In this document: positions 1 through 12,200 of the stretch, one piece after another
Position numbering within the stretch: position 1 is the first letter of the stretch
Layout: each line of letters begins with the position of its first letter
Position numbers and translations under genes: made by a program
Notes under the pieces: model-generated
Databases searched by the model: none
What the model saw: only the letters and a program-made list of their open reading frames with translations
Told to the model about the DNA's origin: nothing
Source of the DNA: Progne subis subis
Taxonomy: Eukaryota; Chordata; Aves; Passeriformes; Hirundinidae
Reading direction: 5' to 3'
Assembly: GCA_022316685.1 (NCBI GenBank)
Contig: JAKJHU010000054.1
Span: 930,001-994,000 of the forward strand
Length of the DNA stretch: 64,000 nt

Positions 1-52
1 CCTTTGATAAATGCTCTGAACTCCCCCCAAAATGTTTGTGTGGAAAAGGGGA

Positions 53-97
53 TAAAATAAATAAATAAAATAAATAAAATAAATAAAATAAATAAAG
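53..97. repeat. A-rich simple repeat (AAATAAAAT)n
   Basis: A run of AAATA/AAAT units gives a roughly 9-bp period over about five copies. No element boundary or target duplication is visible, so it is a plain A-rich microsatellite. Confidence 0.85.
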
Positions 98-420
98 CCT
101 CAGTGCTAGGAGACCCCATGGAGGCTGGCCCGGCAGAGGAATGGGTGGGAATAAAATAGTGAAATAAAGGCAGGAGGAATCAGTGTTAGAGGAATTATTT
201 AAGAGGTAGAAAAAGCTGTTAAAAAAACCCAAAAAAAAGGGTGTGGGGGGAAAATCTATCTTCTCCTGGGGGGAATAAAAATGCTCCAGCAAAAGTAGGG
301 CATTCGCTGAACAATAAAAGGGATGAGACAGATGATGAGGCTGAAATGGCTGAGATGCCGAACTGCTTTTAGAAATCTGCCTTTATCAAATGTGGGAAAG
401 CCGTTCGGACAATTAGGAAG
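98..420. other. Unique sequence, no gene seen
   Basis: Unremarkable sequence between two A-rich tracts. I see no splice-bounded open frame, RNA gene or element end. Confidence 0.6.
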
Positions 421-549
421 TAAAAAAAAAACCTCCAAAAAACCCCCAGAAAACAAAAAACAAAAACCAAAAACCAAAACCAAACCAAACCAAACCAAAC
501 CAACCAACCAACCAAACAAAAAACCCCCCAAAAAAAACCCCAAGGGCCT

Positions 550-609
<60 letters not shown>
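421..609. repeat. A/C-rich tract ending in a 57-A run
   Basis: Positions 421-552 are CCAAA/CCAA-type low-complexity sequence. Positions 553-609 are 57 uninterrupted A residues, the longest homopolymer in the window. There is no processed-transcript body upstream of the A run and no flanking duplication, so a retroposed poly(A) tail is not supported. The apparent reading frames here (poly-Lys on +, poly-Phe on -) are artefacts of the run. Confidence 0.9.
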
Positions 610-611
<2 letters not shown>

Positions 612-3600
612 GCTCCGGGGGTGGGAAGAGAAACACTCAGGAAATTGGGAGCGTGCTCGGGAGAGCATTAAGGGATTAACTGGTGGGGTGGCTGGGAGCG
701 ACTGGGAGGGACTGGGACGGAGCCGCGTCTCCTGCCGAAGGAGCTGCCAGCACGGGCTCGGGGCTTTGGGATGAGAGGAGAACAAAGACCCCGTCAGACA
801 AATTGTGGCCTCTTCTTTTTCCCCTCCTTTGTTTTTTTTTTTTTTTTTTTTGACGGCGCGGGCAAATCCAAGACAAAGCAGAGCGAACTCTCCCCGGATA
901 TCGGGATGCGCTATCGCTTCCCCCGGGGGTGGGAGGGAGCAGTGACGGGATTAAATGAAGGAGGAGGGAGATAAAATAAAACTCTGCTCCTCGAGGTAAT
1001 TCCGTGCTGCGCTGGGGATCGCTGGCACCGAGGGGGATCGCAGAGAAAGTCCGAGAGCACCTGGATGTCGGCATCCAGAGGGAATTCCAATCCTGAGGGA
1101 CTCACCCTGCCCAAGGATGGCTCGGGGGTGGGGGACACCAGAGAGAAGGGGGGAAAAGAGAGCAAAACACCAGGCAGAGTGGATTTTCCTGGTTTTCCTT
1201 GGAATTACAGCGCCTGGACTCTCTTCTCTCAGGCTGGGAGCAGGAGACAAATCGGGGTCCTGGGAGAATTGATGGACAGGATCACAGGGGACAGCGCCTG
1301 CTGAATCCACCCAGGGATGATGTGGAGAAAAAGCCACCACATTCCTGCTTCTCTTTCCCGTTGCTCTGGAGAGGCTGGCAGAGCAAAGCTACCCTCCCAG
1401 GACAGCCCCAAACCCGGCCTTTCCCCAAAACCTGACCGTGCCCAGCAGGAAAAAGCATAAATGGGAACCTGGGGGCATCCTGCTGCTCTGCCCAGCCCCT
1501 GGGATCTGGATCTCAGGGATGGTTTGGGATGCCCCAGCTGCCCAAATCTTGCCTCGTGGGCAGCTCCAGGCCGGAGAGCAGGGTGGCTCCTGTGCCACAG
1601 CCAGCAGGGAGAAGGTAAGGAGTGGGAGAGCGGGAATATTTCCCTGCTGGGCCAAGAGCAGCCCGGCGTAAATCTGGCTATTCCCAGGGGTCACATTCGC
1701 AGCTCTGGCTCAGCTGGGCTCAGCTCCTCACTGTCCCTGCCAGCCCCATCCTCCTCCTCCTCTTGCTCAGGACCCATCCCAAACCCTGGTACAGCGCAGG
1801 AAGCACCTGGGCAGCTCCTCTGCGCAGGGAAAAGAACTGAAAGTGGGGGAAAAAACCCCCAAAAATCCTGAGGCGATTTGGAATGCCGGCACCCTCGAGT
1901 TTTCCGAAGTATTTTTATCGGCGGGGTTTTGAGCCGGAGGAAACAGCTGTATGAACTCTGGCAGCGGGAGAGACAGGAGGTGGGAAACAGCAGCCCTCGT
2001 GTTTTCATCCCGCTTTTCCTCAAAACACCCTGAGTCATGCGATTGGCAGCTCCCCCTCTCCCTGGGAAGCGGGAGCCGAGCAGCACCCGCAGCCCCAAAA
2101 AAGCCTGAGCCCTCCCAGCGCCAGAAGGATGGCAGAAATACAGAAATAGGTCCCTTCTGCTGCGCCGCCAAATGGGGTCGCCGCCGGTCAGCAGCCAAAA
2201 TTCCCCCCCAAAATCCCAAAGAGCTCCGATGCTGCCCCAGCCCATCCCGGGGGAAAACAGGAGAGGCTCGGCCCAGCCCCACACGTAAAGATCGATTTTT
2301 CTCCCGAATTCAGCGATTTAAACAAAAAGGTTTTGTATTTTGCTTTAAATTATGGTATGTTCCTGGATTTGGACGGGGCTTGGGAGAGGAGAAGCCCTCC
2401 TTTGTCTGGGGAAAATGAACCCCTGCTCAGAGAGGAGCTCTCCAGCTCCAGGCTTTGGTTTCCTGCCCGAGGAGTGGGGACAGGAGGTGACAACAGGGCA
2501 ATAAACCAGGGGAGGGATTCCTGCAGGGCTTTCCAAGCCACTGGCATGAGACAGGAACATGCCCAGCTCCAGAGCAGCTGCTCCAGTTCCACACACCTGC
2601 TCAGCCCCCAAAAGCAGATCACCGGGATCTCTGATAAACCTGCAACGTTCCAGCCTGGGTTTTGGGGAAAGAAAATGGGAGAAAAAGCTCCTGAGCGCAC
2701 CCCGGGATGTTCACCCACCTTCTCCCCGGCTCTGGGTTTATTCCCTTGCCCCAGGCTGCTCCAAGCAGGAGCACCCAATTCCTGCCAGTGCCATTCCAAG
2801 GTGGGAAAGGCAAAGTCACTCCCCAAGGATGGGCAGCAGAGGAGAACTCTGAGTTCAGCCTCCAGCTGTGACCCAGGCTGCTGCTGGGCAGCCCTGAAAA
2901 TCCATCAGGGAGGTGAACTGGGGCTCATTCCTGCAAAGGCTTTGAGATTGGTGGGATTTTTGGCCAGGAAAGTGCTGATCTCCCACTGGATCCAGCTCCC
3001 AGGGATTCCATGATCTGCACGTGGGAAGAGATCACGGGTGCATCATTGTGAGGGTACGGAATTAGGACACGGGAAGATATGAAGGGCCACCCAGGAAGGA
3101 GAGCCTGGGTTGTGCCAGCTCCAGAAAGGCAAAAATTTGGAGAGAGAATTTTTCTGGAGTGTCTGGAATGTCTGGGCTTGGAGCTGAGTCCATCCCTTCT
3201 CTGAGCTGGGCCCATCTGCAGCTCCAAGCTCGATGCAAAGAGGGAAAAAAAACCCCTTTTCATCCCCTACAACAACTTCTGGGGGTGCTGTTCCCATTCC
3301 AGCTCGATGCCAGCACCAGTCCCTGCTATGGGAAGCAAACAGGACCCGGAGTCGCATCCGGGGATGAAATTCCTGGGATCCTTGGCAAGGCAGGGAGCCG
3401 CTGGCGCCGGGCCAGGCAGTCAGATGGGTGTCTGGCACCAAATGCCACTGCTCCAGGAAGGAAAAACTTTATCTTCAAGTTGAACAGGACCAAATTTAGC
3501 TAAAAAAAGAGGCAAAAATGAAAGGACTCTGCAAATAAAATGTTGGAATTGAGAGGACACAACGACAGGATTGGCCTGGGAGAGTCTTTGTCCTTTTTTA

Positions 3601-3779
3601 GCATCACTCGGAGACGCTGAGCTGAAGGTTTGACATCCAAAGGAACCAAAAATGCTTCCTGCTTAAACCTGAGAGAGGGCTGGCTCCTGGGAATGTGGAA
3701 GCTGGGAGCAGCTATGAGGGAAAGCTCCGCAGGTCAACAGAGCCAAAAATCAGAATTATCAGAATTCTGCCCGTCCCAC
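610..3779. other. Unique intergenic or intronic sequence
   Basis: About 3.2 kb of mixed-composition sequence with a 20-T run at 832-851. Open frames of up to about 200 codons occur on both strands (for example 1691-2284 on -), but none shows a recognisable domain and most overlap one another antisense, as expected where AT-rich stop codons are scarce. A donor-like GTAAGG at 1616 has no convincing partner acceptor. Confidence 0.6.
832..851. repeat. Poly(T) run
   Basis: Twenty consecutive T residues inside pyrimidine-rich sequence. Simple homopolymer. Confidence 0.9.
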
Positions 3780-3915
3780 TGTCTTGGTTTGGAAAGACAG
3801 GTGTCTGCCAGGGAAAGCCGGAGCTTCCCTTGGAACAGAGAACGCAAACCCCCTCCCTCCAAATTATTATAATTTTGCAATTTAGGGGCTTTCAGGCAAA
3901 GATATGGGAGCAGCT
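3780..3915 (-). mobile_element. Truncated LTR, same family as the LTR at 12278
   Basis: Starts with TGTCTTGGTTTGGAAAGACA and continues through a GACAGGTGTCTGC block, a CCCTCCCTCC block and AATTATTATAATTTTG. Each of these matches, in order, the reverse complement of the 3' end of the complete LTR at 12278-12951. Only the terminal ~135 bp survive and similarity fades near 3915. No target duplication is visible, as expected for a truncated copy. Strand follows the sense I assign to the complete copy. Confidence 0.7.
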
Positions 3916-4474
3916 GTGGGAAAGGATCAAGGCGTCACTTCCTCCCACCTGGATCCAAACCCGGCCCTTGCCCTTTCCCCATCGTGAATGAGGACTCGAA
4001 AATTCCCTTTTAATTTTCTGGAAAGCTGGGATGGGGAGATGCGGGATCACTCCCACCTTTATGGTGCTTTTTTTCAAAGTGAGCTCCACTTGCCTGGTGT
4101 GAAAAGGACACAGAGTCGTCTTTTGCCTTGGGAAGAAAGTGTTCTCCTTTTTTTTAAAAAAAAAATAATTTTTTTTTTTTTAAAAAGAGGCCTGGACAGC
4201 TTCAGAATTCATTAGGATGGCTCTGGAGCTCTCGAAATCAATGAGAATAGGAGAGTGGAGTTGGTGCTAACAGTCTGCAGAGAAGAGTCGAGGAGGGTCT
4301 CTCAGACCCAGCTGGAGCTTTGGCATGTTTTGATTTTTCCTCTCATCCTGGCAGGCCCTGAAAAGGAATCAGGAAGGAGCTGATTCCTCACCGAGGGGAA
4401 GAACTCTCTCTGCAACCAGTGCTGGGAACTGGGGTCTGCTGGAGACTGGGGGAGATCACCGTGGTGCCGAGGAG
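3916..4474. other. Unique sequence with an A/T hairpin-prone tract
   Basis: Mostly unique sequence. Positions 4147-4186 alternate T8, A10, T12 and A5 runs and could fold on themselves. No gene seen. Confidence 0.6.
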
Positions 4475-4714
4475 CGGCCGGAAAACCCCGGATCATTTTC
4501 CGGCCAGAAAACCCTGGATCATTTCCTGCCCAGAAAACCCCGGATCATTTTCCGGCCAGAAAACCCTGGATCATTTCCTGCCCAGAAAACCCCGGATCAT
4601 TTCCCAGCCAGAAAACCCTGGATCATTTCCTGCCCAGAAAACCCCGGATCATTTCCCAGCCAGAAAACCCCGGATCATTTCCTGCCCAGAAAACCCCGGA
4701 TCATTTCCCGGCCA
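4475..4714. repeat. 26-bp minisatellite, about 9 copies
   Basis: Nine copies of a 26-bp unit built on GAAAACCCCGGATCATTTCC followed by a variable YNGCC end. Two variants, CCCCGGATCATT and CCCTGGATCATT, alternate through most of the array, so the true period is closer to a 52-bp dimer. The unit length is not a multiple of three, so the open frame across it cycles through all phases and is not evidence of coding. Confidence 0.95.
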
Positions 4715-5786
4715 GCTTCCCACGAACCACCAGAGCGGCCGCGTGCGGCAGAGCCTCGTGTCCCCAGCCCAGGGCCCGGAGATTTCCATGAGTGACACGA
4801 GGAGGGGGAGCACCTGGAGCTGCTCCTGGCACCATCCAGCCCCTGGTGTGTGGCAGGAGGTGAGAAACTGATGGAGGGATGGTGGATGGAGAAGGGATGG
4901 TGGCTGGAGAAGGGATGGCTCCTACACCAACCCCAGGGACTCAACCAGCCCTCCTCAAATCCCCTCCGGAGCGGGGCCACCAGCCTTGCTCAGGCTGCAC
5001 CCACACCAGCTGGATCACCTCTTGGAGAGCCCTTTTCCTTCTGGCAGCTTCCCAAGTGCTGCAGTACCCTCTGGAGCTGCTTTTTCCCTCCTGGAATGAT
5101 TTCCCAGCCAGGCTGGGCCCTCTGTGGCTGCCCAGGAGGAGCGGAGCCGTGTGGGGGTGTGTGCTGGAGATGTGTCTCCCTGAGATGCACGAGCAGATGG
5201 TGACTCCGTTCCTGGAGGCTCCAGAAGCCGCAGCCATTCATCCCCAGGAATAATTTTAGCCACAAAGCCTCCGACGGCTGCTCCCTGCTAAACACAGGAA
5301 AAAAAACCCCAAAACAAACAAAAAAAACCCCCAAAAAACCAAAACAAAATGAACAAAAATAAAAAGCTTTGGAAAGCATCAGCACTCCTGAAACAGCAGA
5401 ACAGTGGGAGGGATGGAGAGCAATTAAGTCAAGCAGTTAATTGCTAATGAGTGGTGTTTCTCTAACGGGTGGAAGAGCGTTTGGTGGCTCCTCCGTGGGG
5501 ACAATTCCACCCCTGTGAACTCACAGCAAGCGAATATTTTGTGCTCCAGCCCGTGGAGGTGCAAATATTCCCCTGTGAGCAGGGCTCTGGGAGAGGGGCG
5601 CATCACCCCGCGCTTCCAGGCTCCCCGTTCCCATTTTCCCGGCTCACAGAGGTTCTGTGCTCCAGTTCCTCGCCAATTTTTACCTCCATGCACAGGCTGA
5701 GACAACAGCCCTCATCCTGCTGTGTCCCAAATCCAGCTTGGGTGGGAAGGAGGACAAGACCTGGATGTGTTGTGGATCCCAATTCA
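4715..5786. other. Unique sequence with an open stretch at 4879-5253
   Basis: No recognisable gene. One + frame stays open for 124 codons (4879-5253) and ends in TAA; its last ~70 residues have a protein-like composition, but I recognise no family and no good acceptor defines an exon start. A/C-rich low-complexity sequence follows at 5300-5365, and a TAATTG-containing AT-rich patch lies near 5420-5460. Confidence 0.5.
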
Positions 5787-6100
5787 ACGGGATTCAGTGT
5801 CTTATCCCTGTTCCAAACATTGGGATTCAATGGGATCCAGTGTCCTCTCCCTGCTCCAAGCATTGGGATTCAATGGGATCCAGTGTCCTATCCCTGCTCC
5901 AAGCATTGGGATTCAGTGGGATCCAGTGTCCTCTCCCTGCTCCAAGCATTGGGAACAGGAACATTGGGATTCAATGGGATCCAGTGTCCTATCCCTGCTC
6001 CAAGCATTGGGATTCAATGGGATCCAGTGTCCTATCCCTGCTCCAAGCATTGGGATTCAGTGGGATCCAGTGTCCTATCCCTGCTCCAAGCATTGGGAAC
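5787..6100. repeat. 43-bp minisatellite with higher-order structure
   Basis: The unit is ATTGGGATTCAATGGGATCC followed by AGTGTCCTATCCCTGCTCC and AAGC. After one diverged starter copy come three units and a truncated ATTGGGAACA piece near 5948, then three more units and a second ATTGGGAACA piece near 6092. The third unit of each triplet carries the same CAATGG to CAGTGG change. The array therefore looks like a duplicated three-unit block. Open frames across it are repeat artefacts. Confidence 0.95.
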
Positions 6101-6507
6101 ACCAGGAGGGAGCAGCACCCTTTGCCTCGGACCTTTTCCAGGGGTGACTGCACATCCAGATTTGTGCTCATTCCCTGTTTCCCCTTTCCCAAACACAGGG
6201 ATTTCCCTGGAAAGCTGTCCCTGAGGTTTGGCAGGGATGCAAAGGGCTGCTCTGTGGTCTGGGGAGGGGCAAACCAGGCATTCCAGGGAGCTCTGGGATC
6301 ATCCAGCGGGAGCTGATTCCCCGCCAGGTTCCTCACATTTGTTTACTGCAGCAAAGAATTCATCTCTGCAGCTCATGCTGGGGATTAATTAATGGTTCTG
6401 GCTCCTGTGACCCTGTGATTAACTCATTTGCACATAATTGCTCCAAGACAAAACCATGGATTAGGAGCTTTTCTCCCTCCCCACCTCTGGGGAAGGACTG
6501 AGCAGTC
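6101..6507. other. Unique sequence, AT-rich patch at 6330-6445
   Basis: No gene seen. The patch at 6330-6445 contains ATTAATTAATGG and a TTTGCACATAATTG block typical in composition of homeodomain/POU site clusters; this is composition only. Confidence 0.5.
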
Positions 6508-6566
6508 AAAAAAAAAAAAAAAAAAAACAAAACACCTTGGATTTTTTCTTCCCATTTTTTGCCTTT

Positions 6567-6606
<40 letters not shown>
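6508..6606. repeat. Paired poly(A) (20) and poly(T) (34) runs
   Basis: A run of 20 A (6508-6527) is followed 45 bp later by 34 T (6573-6606). The runs are complementary and could form a stem around the short spacer. Simple sequence, no element attached. Confidence 0.9.
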
Positions 6607-6608
<2 letters not shown>

Positions 6609-6892
6609 ACTTCCCTTATGCATCCAGGATAAAAAGTCGGTGGGAGCTGATGTGGGAGGATATCCCAGTAGAGGACAGGGTACAGAGACCTCACTGGGCT
6701 CTCCAGGATTGATGCTGAGCACGTTTTTCTGCCTGAGGGTGCTGTGGCACAGGGAAAAGGGCTGATCCCGATGCCCAGCTGGGAGCCTGGGGTGGGTGAG
6801 AGCCGCTGGAATTGTGCTGCAGGCTCCCAGGATGCTGAAACTTCACTTTTCCTGCTGGTCCTGGTCTGAAAGGAGGGATGGGAGGGAGATAA

Positions 6893-6990
6893 CGAGGGGT
6901 ATGGAGTAGATAATGAGGGGAATAATGAGGGATATGAGGGAAAAAATGAGGGATGTGAGGGAAATAATGAAGGATGTGAGGGATCTGCTG
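6893..6990. repeat. GA-rich degenerate tandem repeat (~10/20 bp)
   Basis: Imperfect copies of a GATGTGAGGGAAATAATGA-like unit. Its purine-strand open frame reads as short Met-Arg-Asp repeats, an artefact of the period. Confidence 0.75.
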
Positions 6991-9900
6991 AGGTTTGTGG
7001 GTGGGAGCAGGGATGAAGATCTTGGCTACCTCAGCGAGGAGGGAACAGGCTCAAAGCTGCCTCAGGAAGAGGGGAGAAATTTGGGAAGCTGGGAGGGAGT
7101 TTCGTGGTCCCGCAGCCTTCCCAGAATGGGATTTGTGCCGGCTCCTGTAGCGTTGTTACAGCAAAGACATCAGGAGGATTGAGGTTCATTGTCCAAATGT
7201 GCTCCTTTGCGCACCTCGGGAGCCTTGCTCTGGGGGCAGGCTGATTGCAGGGAGCGAATCCTGAGGGATCCTGGCTCTTCCCAAGCTCTGCCAGCGCTTT
7301 CAGCTGTCCCACGCCCAGATCTGGGATGGGGTATCCCATCAAGGCCTCCCGGTTTTCCCTTCCATCACAGCAACCACGTGGAAAATTCAGCAACCTGCTG
7401 CAAAATCCATCGAAACCGCGAGGAAAACCCCCGTTATTCACCCAGAATATTTATTCATTGTTCCTTATTCACCCGGAGCTGTGGGAGGGGTGATGGCCAG
7501 GACTTCCCGGAGCTCCAGATCCAGCCTCAGCCATTCCATGAGCACCAGGAAGGATCCCTCCAAGACACCTCCCACTCAAGGCGAATCCCTCCTCTGTGTG
7601 CATCCTACCCCTGCTCCTCCTTTTCCCTCCCCATTTCCCCTTTTTTAATTTTTATTTTTTTCCCCCCTTTTTTATTTTTAAAACTCTCCGGGAGCCTCCC
7701 ATCAAGCGAGGCTTGGAGAAAGTAATCAAGCTATTTCGAGGCAGAGAACTAATTTAATGCATGGATGACTTTAGCTCAAAAGAAGAAATAAGGACACTCA
7801 GGCCTCCTAAGGGAGCAGAATAATAGGGTAATTTGCACAAGATGAGCAGAAAGGGGGGGGAAAAAAAGGAAAAAAGAAAAAGGCCACTACTTCTTTGCAT
7901 AATCTTCTTTCTTAATCTCCTCTCTCCTGGTTGCTGCTCAAAACCACCGAGTCTTGGGTTGAACACGCCGAGAGGGAGAGGCTGGAGAAATTCCAGCTGT
8001 GGAGTGCAGAAAGGTGGGAAGAATCAGGCAAAGGATGAGTTTTGGTGGCTTTTTTTTGGGTGGGAGGGAGGGCAAAGGGGCTGAAAATTCTCCCACGCAA
8101 AGAGGCAGCGAAGTTTTTAGTGCCTGAGAAAAACTCTGCTGTTCCCAAACACCTAAAGGGAGGAAAAGCGAGGAAAAGGGAAGGTGGGAAAGGCGGGGAA
8201 ACGCCACTCAAAACTCTAATATTTAGAGTTGCCTGATTTTGTGGAATAAAAGAAATGTCAGCGTGAAAACCGCTTCGAGGTGCGAAATTGAAGCTTTCCC
8301 TTCCAGATGTGTGGAAACAGGGAGGTGTTCACTCCACCAAAAAAAGCTCCGTGACAGAATTTTCCCGTTCCCTTCGCCCTCCCGGGCAGGGTTTGATTGA
8401 AAGCGCCACTTTCCCGCGGGGAGTTTTTGTGATGAGAAAACCGCCTTTCCTGTCAATAAGGCTGCTCCTGCTGGGGGTTCCCGAGCAGCGTGGAGCTCCA
8501 TGGGCAAGTGATGGGAATGATAAATCCGGCGTGGAGGAGGCACCACGGAAAAGATTTGGGCTGGGGCTCAGGATTCTGCCCCCAACCCCGCAAAAAAGCA
8601 GGATCAAGGCACGGAGTCCCTTCCTGAATCCCTGCCCGGCTCCAGCCACATCCAATGGATGGGGAAAAAGAAACGGAAACGGGTCAGGACGGCGTTTGTG
8701 GGACCTTTGGCAGCGGTGGGGTGACTGGGATGGGCAGCTCCATGATGAGATTGGCCACGTTAAAACAGGTCCCTGCAGGGCACAGAGGCCTGGGGACATG
8801 GTGAGGAGGTTTGATGCTGTCACCAGCCAGGAGAGGAAGAAAGAGCCTCTTCTCCTCCTCCTCCATCCCGTTTTCCCCACCCCCAGGGCCCAGGGAGGGG
8901 TTGGTCCTGGATTTCTCCTCTCTTCCTGGACCCATTTTCGGGGCTTGTCCAGGTCCCTGTGGAAGGCACCCCACCCCTGAGGCGTGTGGAACGCTCTGCT
9001 CGGCCTGGTGGCACCTCCAAACCTGCTGAGGGTGGCCTCAGTCCCGGTCTGGGGCACAGGTGAGGACATCACACATGACTGGTGCCACCGCAGAGCCCCG
9101 GACCGTCACCGACCTCCACCTGGCCTCTGAGCCATTGGCCACCACCCCCTGCATCCCCCATCTCATCCCGAGCTCTTCCTCCGTGTGGGAAGCCCCCCAA
9201 GGGTGCTGAGAGGAGGAGCAGCATCCTTGGGTCGGCTTGGAAATACCCCGTGGACGGAGAGCGGGAACACCAGGAAAGAGCTGCAGCATCTTATTAGCAA
9301 AGGGCAGCTGAGCCTCTAATTAAAATTTGCCTAATGACCTGGCTGCTTCATCATTTTCACTATCAGCCTCAGTAATTGAACGTGACAGGTGCTTGGGCGA
9401 AGACGAAATTAATTTCTCCTTTATGAAAAATGAAAGCGGCAGAGCAGGGCCGGGCCGCGCCCCGCTCCCGCCGCGCCAGCACGGGGTGGGCTCGGCTTGG
9501 GGACCCCTGTGCTCGCCCTGGGCAAGGAGGGACGAGGAGGAGGAAGGAGAAACACAGAGCAGCGGGAAAAAGTGCCCAGACGATGGAAAAACGCTTCCAC
9601 AGAGACAGAGCGCCTGCTCTGCCTTGGGTCCTGCAAAACCCACACAAACACCGGGGCTCAAGCTTTGGTTTTCCTCAAGGGAAGGAAAAATGGATCTGTG
9701 GTTCTTCCCTAAAATCCTGTATTCCCCACCTTTTCACGGCGAATGTGATGTTTTCCAGCTGCAGCTCCCTCAGCAGCTGTCCACTCCATCCCTCTCATGT
9801 TCAACGAGCCCAACCCTTCAAACCCTCAGCAAACTCACTTCCGCTTCTCCGGGCCTCCCGAAAAAAGGAAGATATCCAGAAAACCACCGGGAGTTTGGCA

Positions 9901-11384
9901 CCCACAGGCAGCTCCTGGGTGCTCCCTGGGGACAGGGATCCGTCCTTGTGCCCACGTCCCTCACCCGAGCGGCTCTGACGATCCAGAGTGCCCCAGCCCA
10001 CAGGACAACGCCGAGCCCTTCTCTGTCCATCTCCCACCGAGCCTGGGCAGCGACAGCGGCAGAATTCCCGTCCTGTCCTTGGTGTGGAGGTGGACGCAGC
10101 GCTGGGCTCCGGCAGCCCGTCCCTCATGGTTCATGGCACGTTGATTCTCAATTCCGGCCCCGCAGGTTATTTAATTGGGCAGACATCCCTTCAATTTTCT
10201 CCTCCAGTGATGTTATTGATGGCTGAGGCCTCTCTGCTCCTTCAGAGGAGCCTGGCTGTAATTAGAACAACACTCAAACACTCGGCTTTTGATTCTACTC
10301 CACACCCACATCCCCAACAATCCATTACGCCCATCTTGGAGGAATTCACTGTCCCAGGTTCAGCCCAGAGATCTCCTGCCCTGCCCTGAGGGCTGCAATC
10401 TTCTCTCTTCCCTCTCCATTACTCCCTGGTTTTTGGAGAACGCTGCTCCATGAGAATCTTCCAGCAGAGCACGGTGTCGTGGGGGCCAGAGGGTGTTCCC
10501 AGGTCACCCACAGCGCTGTCCAGGCTGGGGCTGGGCACTGAGGCAGCTCCAGGACAGCTCTGGGGGTCAGTCCAGCGCCCGGGATCCCGCACTGCCCGTG
10601 GGCCAGGCGCTCCCGGTGACCCCAGTGCGGCACTGGGCAGGCTGGAGGCGGGGAGGAGGAGCGGTGTCGTGTTCCAGCAGAGCTCCAGGCTGGCCTTTCC
10701 CTGGACATTCCGGATCCCAGAGCGCAGCCAGCCCTCCCTGGGGAGTGGGAGAGCTCGAACACCCCTGGCTGTGCCGCCTGGGAAGGAGAACAAATCCCTC
10801 TTCCAGGACCCGGAATCTTGGGGAGCAGGAGAAACTTCTGCCCCTGGAGCCACTCCAGGAGGAGCCCGAAATCCAGCCAGAGGATTTCCCAGCCTGGAGG
10901 ACCTGGGATGTGAGGGATTCCTCCTCCAGGCTGTTCGCAGGAGGTGTTGTTTGAAGCTTGTTTTATTTTGTAAAAGCTGGATTGGTTCTGGCTCTCCCTG
11001 CTTAAGGAAAAGGAGCTCTCCGGTGCGTTCCCATCCTCTCCTGGCACTGGGAATCCCCAGGTGCTTCCCAAGGGCGCTCCTTGCCCTGTGACAAATCCCT
11101 CCTTTCACCTCTCCAACACCCGGAGTCGCACAGGGCAGGAAACGCTTTATTTCACACTTTATCCATTTTCCCCCCCCTTTAATTCTCCATGGATGCGGCT
11201 TCGGCCTTTACACAATGCTAAAATGAATATTTTACTGGAGTATAAAAGCTGAAATTACGTGAATTAATGACACCGAAACATTCCGCCGAACCTTTGACTG
11301 CCGGGGTGGAGGAGCTGGAGGTGGAAGGGAATATTTTGGCTGGGCTGGGTGGATCCTAGCGAACGCAATCCCAAAGTTCAGCAC
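6991..11384. other. Unique sequence, no gene recognised
   Basis: About 4.4 kb without a recognisable gene. It contains AT-rich patches at 7660-7830 and 9285-9440, an 8-bp perfect inverted repeat with a 3-bp loop at 8212-8230, and a small CpG cluster at 9440-9500. Several open frames exceed 200 codons on both strands (8329-9072 on -, 9327-10226 on +) and overlap antisense without identifiable domains, so I treat them as chance frames in GC-rich DNA. Confidence 0.55.
9285..9440. other. Candidate conserved non-coding element
   Basis: AT-rich block inside GC-rich surroundings, with CTAATTAAAATT, TTGCCTAATGA, CAGTAATTGAACG and AAATTAATTTC motifs, the kind of homeodomain-type site clustering common in vertebrate enhancers. 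Conservation itself cannot be judged from one sequence. Confidence 0.25.
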
Positions 11385-11778
11385 TGTCACCGAGACACAC
11401 AAAGCAGTCACACGCAGACAAGAGATTTTTGCAAAGCAGAGGTCCTTCTGATCCAGCTCCTGCTGAGAGAGCGGAGAGAGGAGGAAGAGACCCCTTTGTT
11501 TATTTTTACTTTTTATACATTTGTGGGTCTAGCAGAAGATTGGCTTTTTGGGGTTTCCACCCCTCAGCCTCAGTGGCCAGACCAATTGTCAGTTACAGTT
11601 GTTTTCAGGTTAGAAATATGCAAACAAAGGACAGAGAATGAAAAACAAAGGATTTGTTTATGTTACATCTGTGGGAAAAGGTAGAAAACTGCTCTAATAT
11701 TGTACAGTAACTAAAAGATCTGACTCCATTATGAAATTCAAAAGGCTAATTAAAATACTCAGAAAAATCAGGGTAACA
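11385..11778 (-). mobile_element. Solo LTR (family A, copy 1), 394 bp
   Basis: Complete LTR with canonical TG...CA ends on either strand: + strand begins TGTCACCGAGACAC and ends CAGGGTAACA, so the termini form a short inverted repeat. On the - strand it contains a TATAAAAAG box followed closely by AATAAAC, in the order expected for an LTR promoter and polyadenylation signal, so sense is -. Flanks are CAGCAC (11379-11384) and CAGAAC (11779-11784), a 6-bp target duplication with one change; 6 bp is typical of class II (ERVK-like) retroviruses. No internal retroviral sequence remains, so recombination between two LTRs probably removed it. Confidence 0.87.
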
Positions 11779-11810
11779 CAGAACCTCCCCCGACAGCCGC
11801 TTTTCCTCCC

Positions 11811-12200
11811 TGTTACCCTGGTTTTTCTGAGTTTTTTAAAGCCTTTTGAATTTTCATAAAATGGAGTCAGATCTTTTAGCTATGGTGCAATATTAGAGCA
11901 GTTTTCTACCTTTTCCCCACAGATGTAACATAAACAAATCCTTTGTTTTTCATTCTCTGTCCTTTGTTTGCATATTTCTAACCTGAAAACAATTGTAACT
12001 AACAACTAGTCTGGCCACTGAGGCTGAGGGGTGGAAACCCCAAAAAGCCAATCTTTGGCCAGACCCACAAATGGATAAAAAGTAAGAAATAAACAAAGAG
12101 GCTCGCTCTCCGCCCTGTCTCAGCCTTGAGTCGGAACGGAGGAACCTCTGCCCTGGAAAACCTCTCTCTCCGTGTGACTGCGTTGCGTGTCTCGGTGACA
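11811..12200 (+). mobile_element. Solo LTR (family A, copy 2), 390 bp
   Basis: Same family as 11385-11778 but in the opposite orientation, starting TGTTACCCTGG and ending GTCTCGGTGACA. It is flanked by a perfect 6-bp target duplication CCTCCC (11805-11810 and 12201-12206), which fixes both ends exactly. A TATA-like GGATAAAAAG at about 12074 and AATAAAC at about 12090 place sense on +. Because each copy has its own duplication, the pair reflects two insertions 32 bp apart rather than one inverted duplication. Confidence 0.92.

Noticed and set aside
553..609. Poly(A) tail of a processed pseudogene
   Set aside because: No transcript body upstream and no target duplication.
8212..8230. 8-bp inverted repeat with 3-bp loop as a terminator-type element
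   Set aside because: Too short and without context in a vertebrate genome.
11385..12200. Large inverted repeat as one DNA transposon with long terminal inverted repeats
   Set aside because: Each arm has its own target duplication and a third single copy exists at 23104, so the unit is an LTR.
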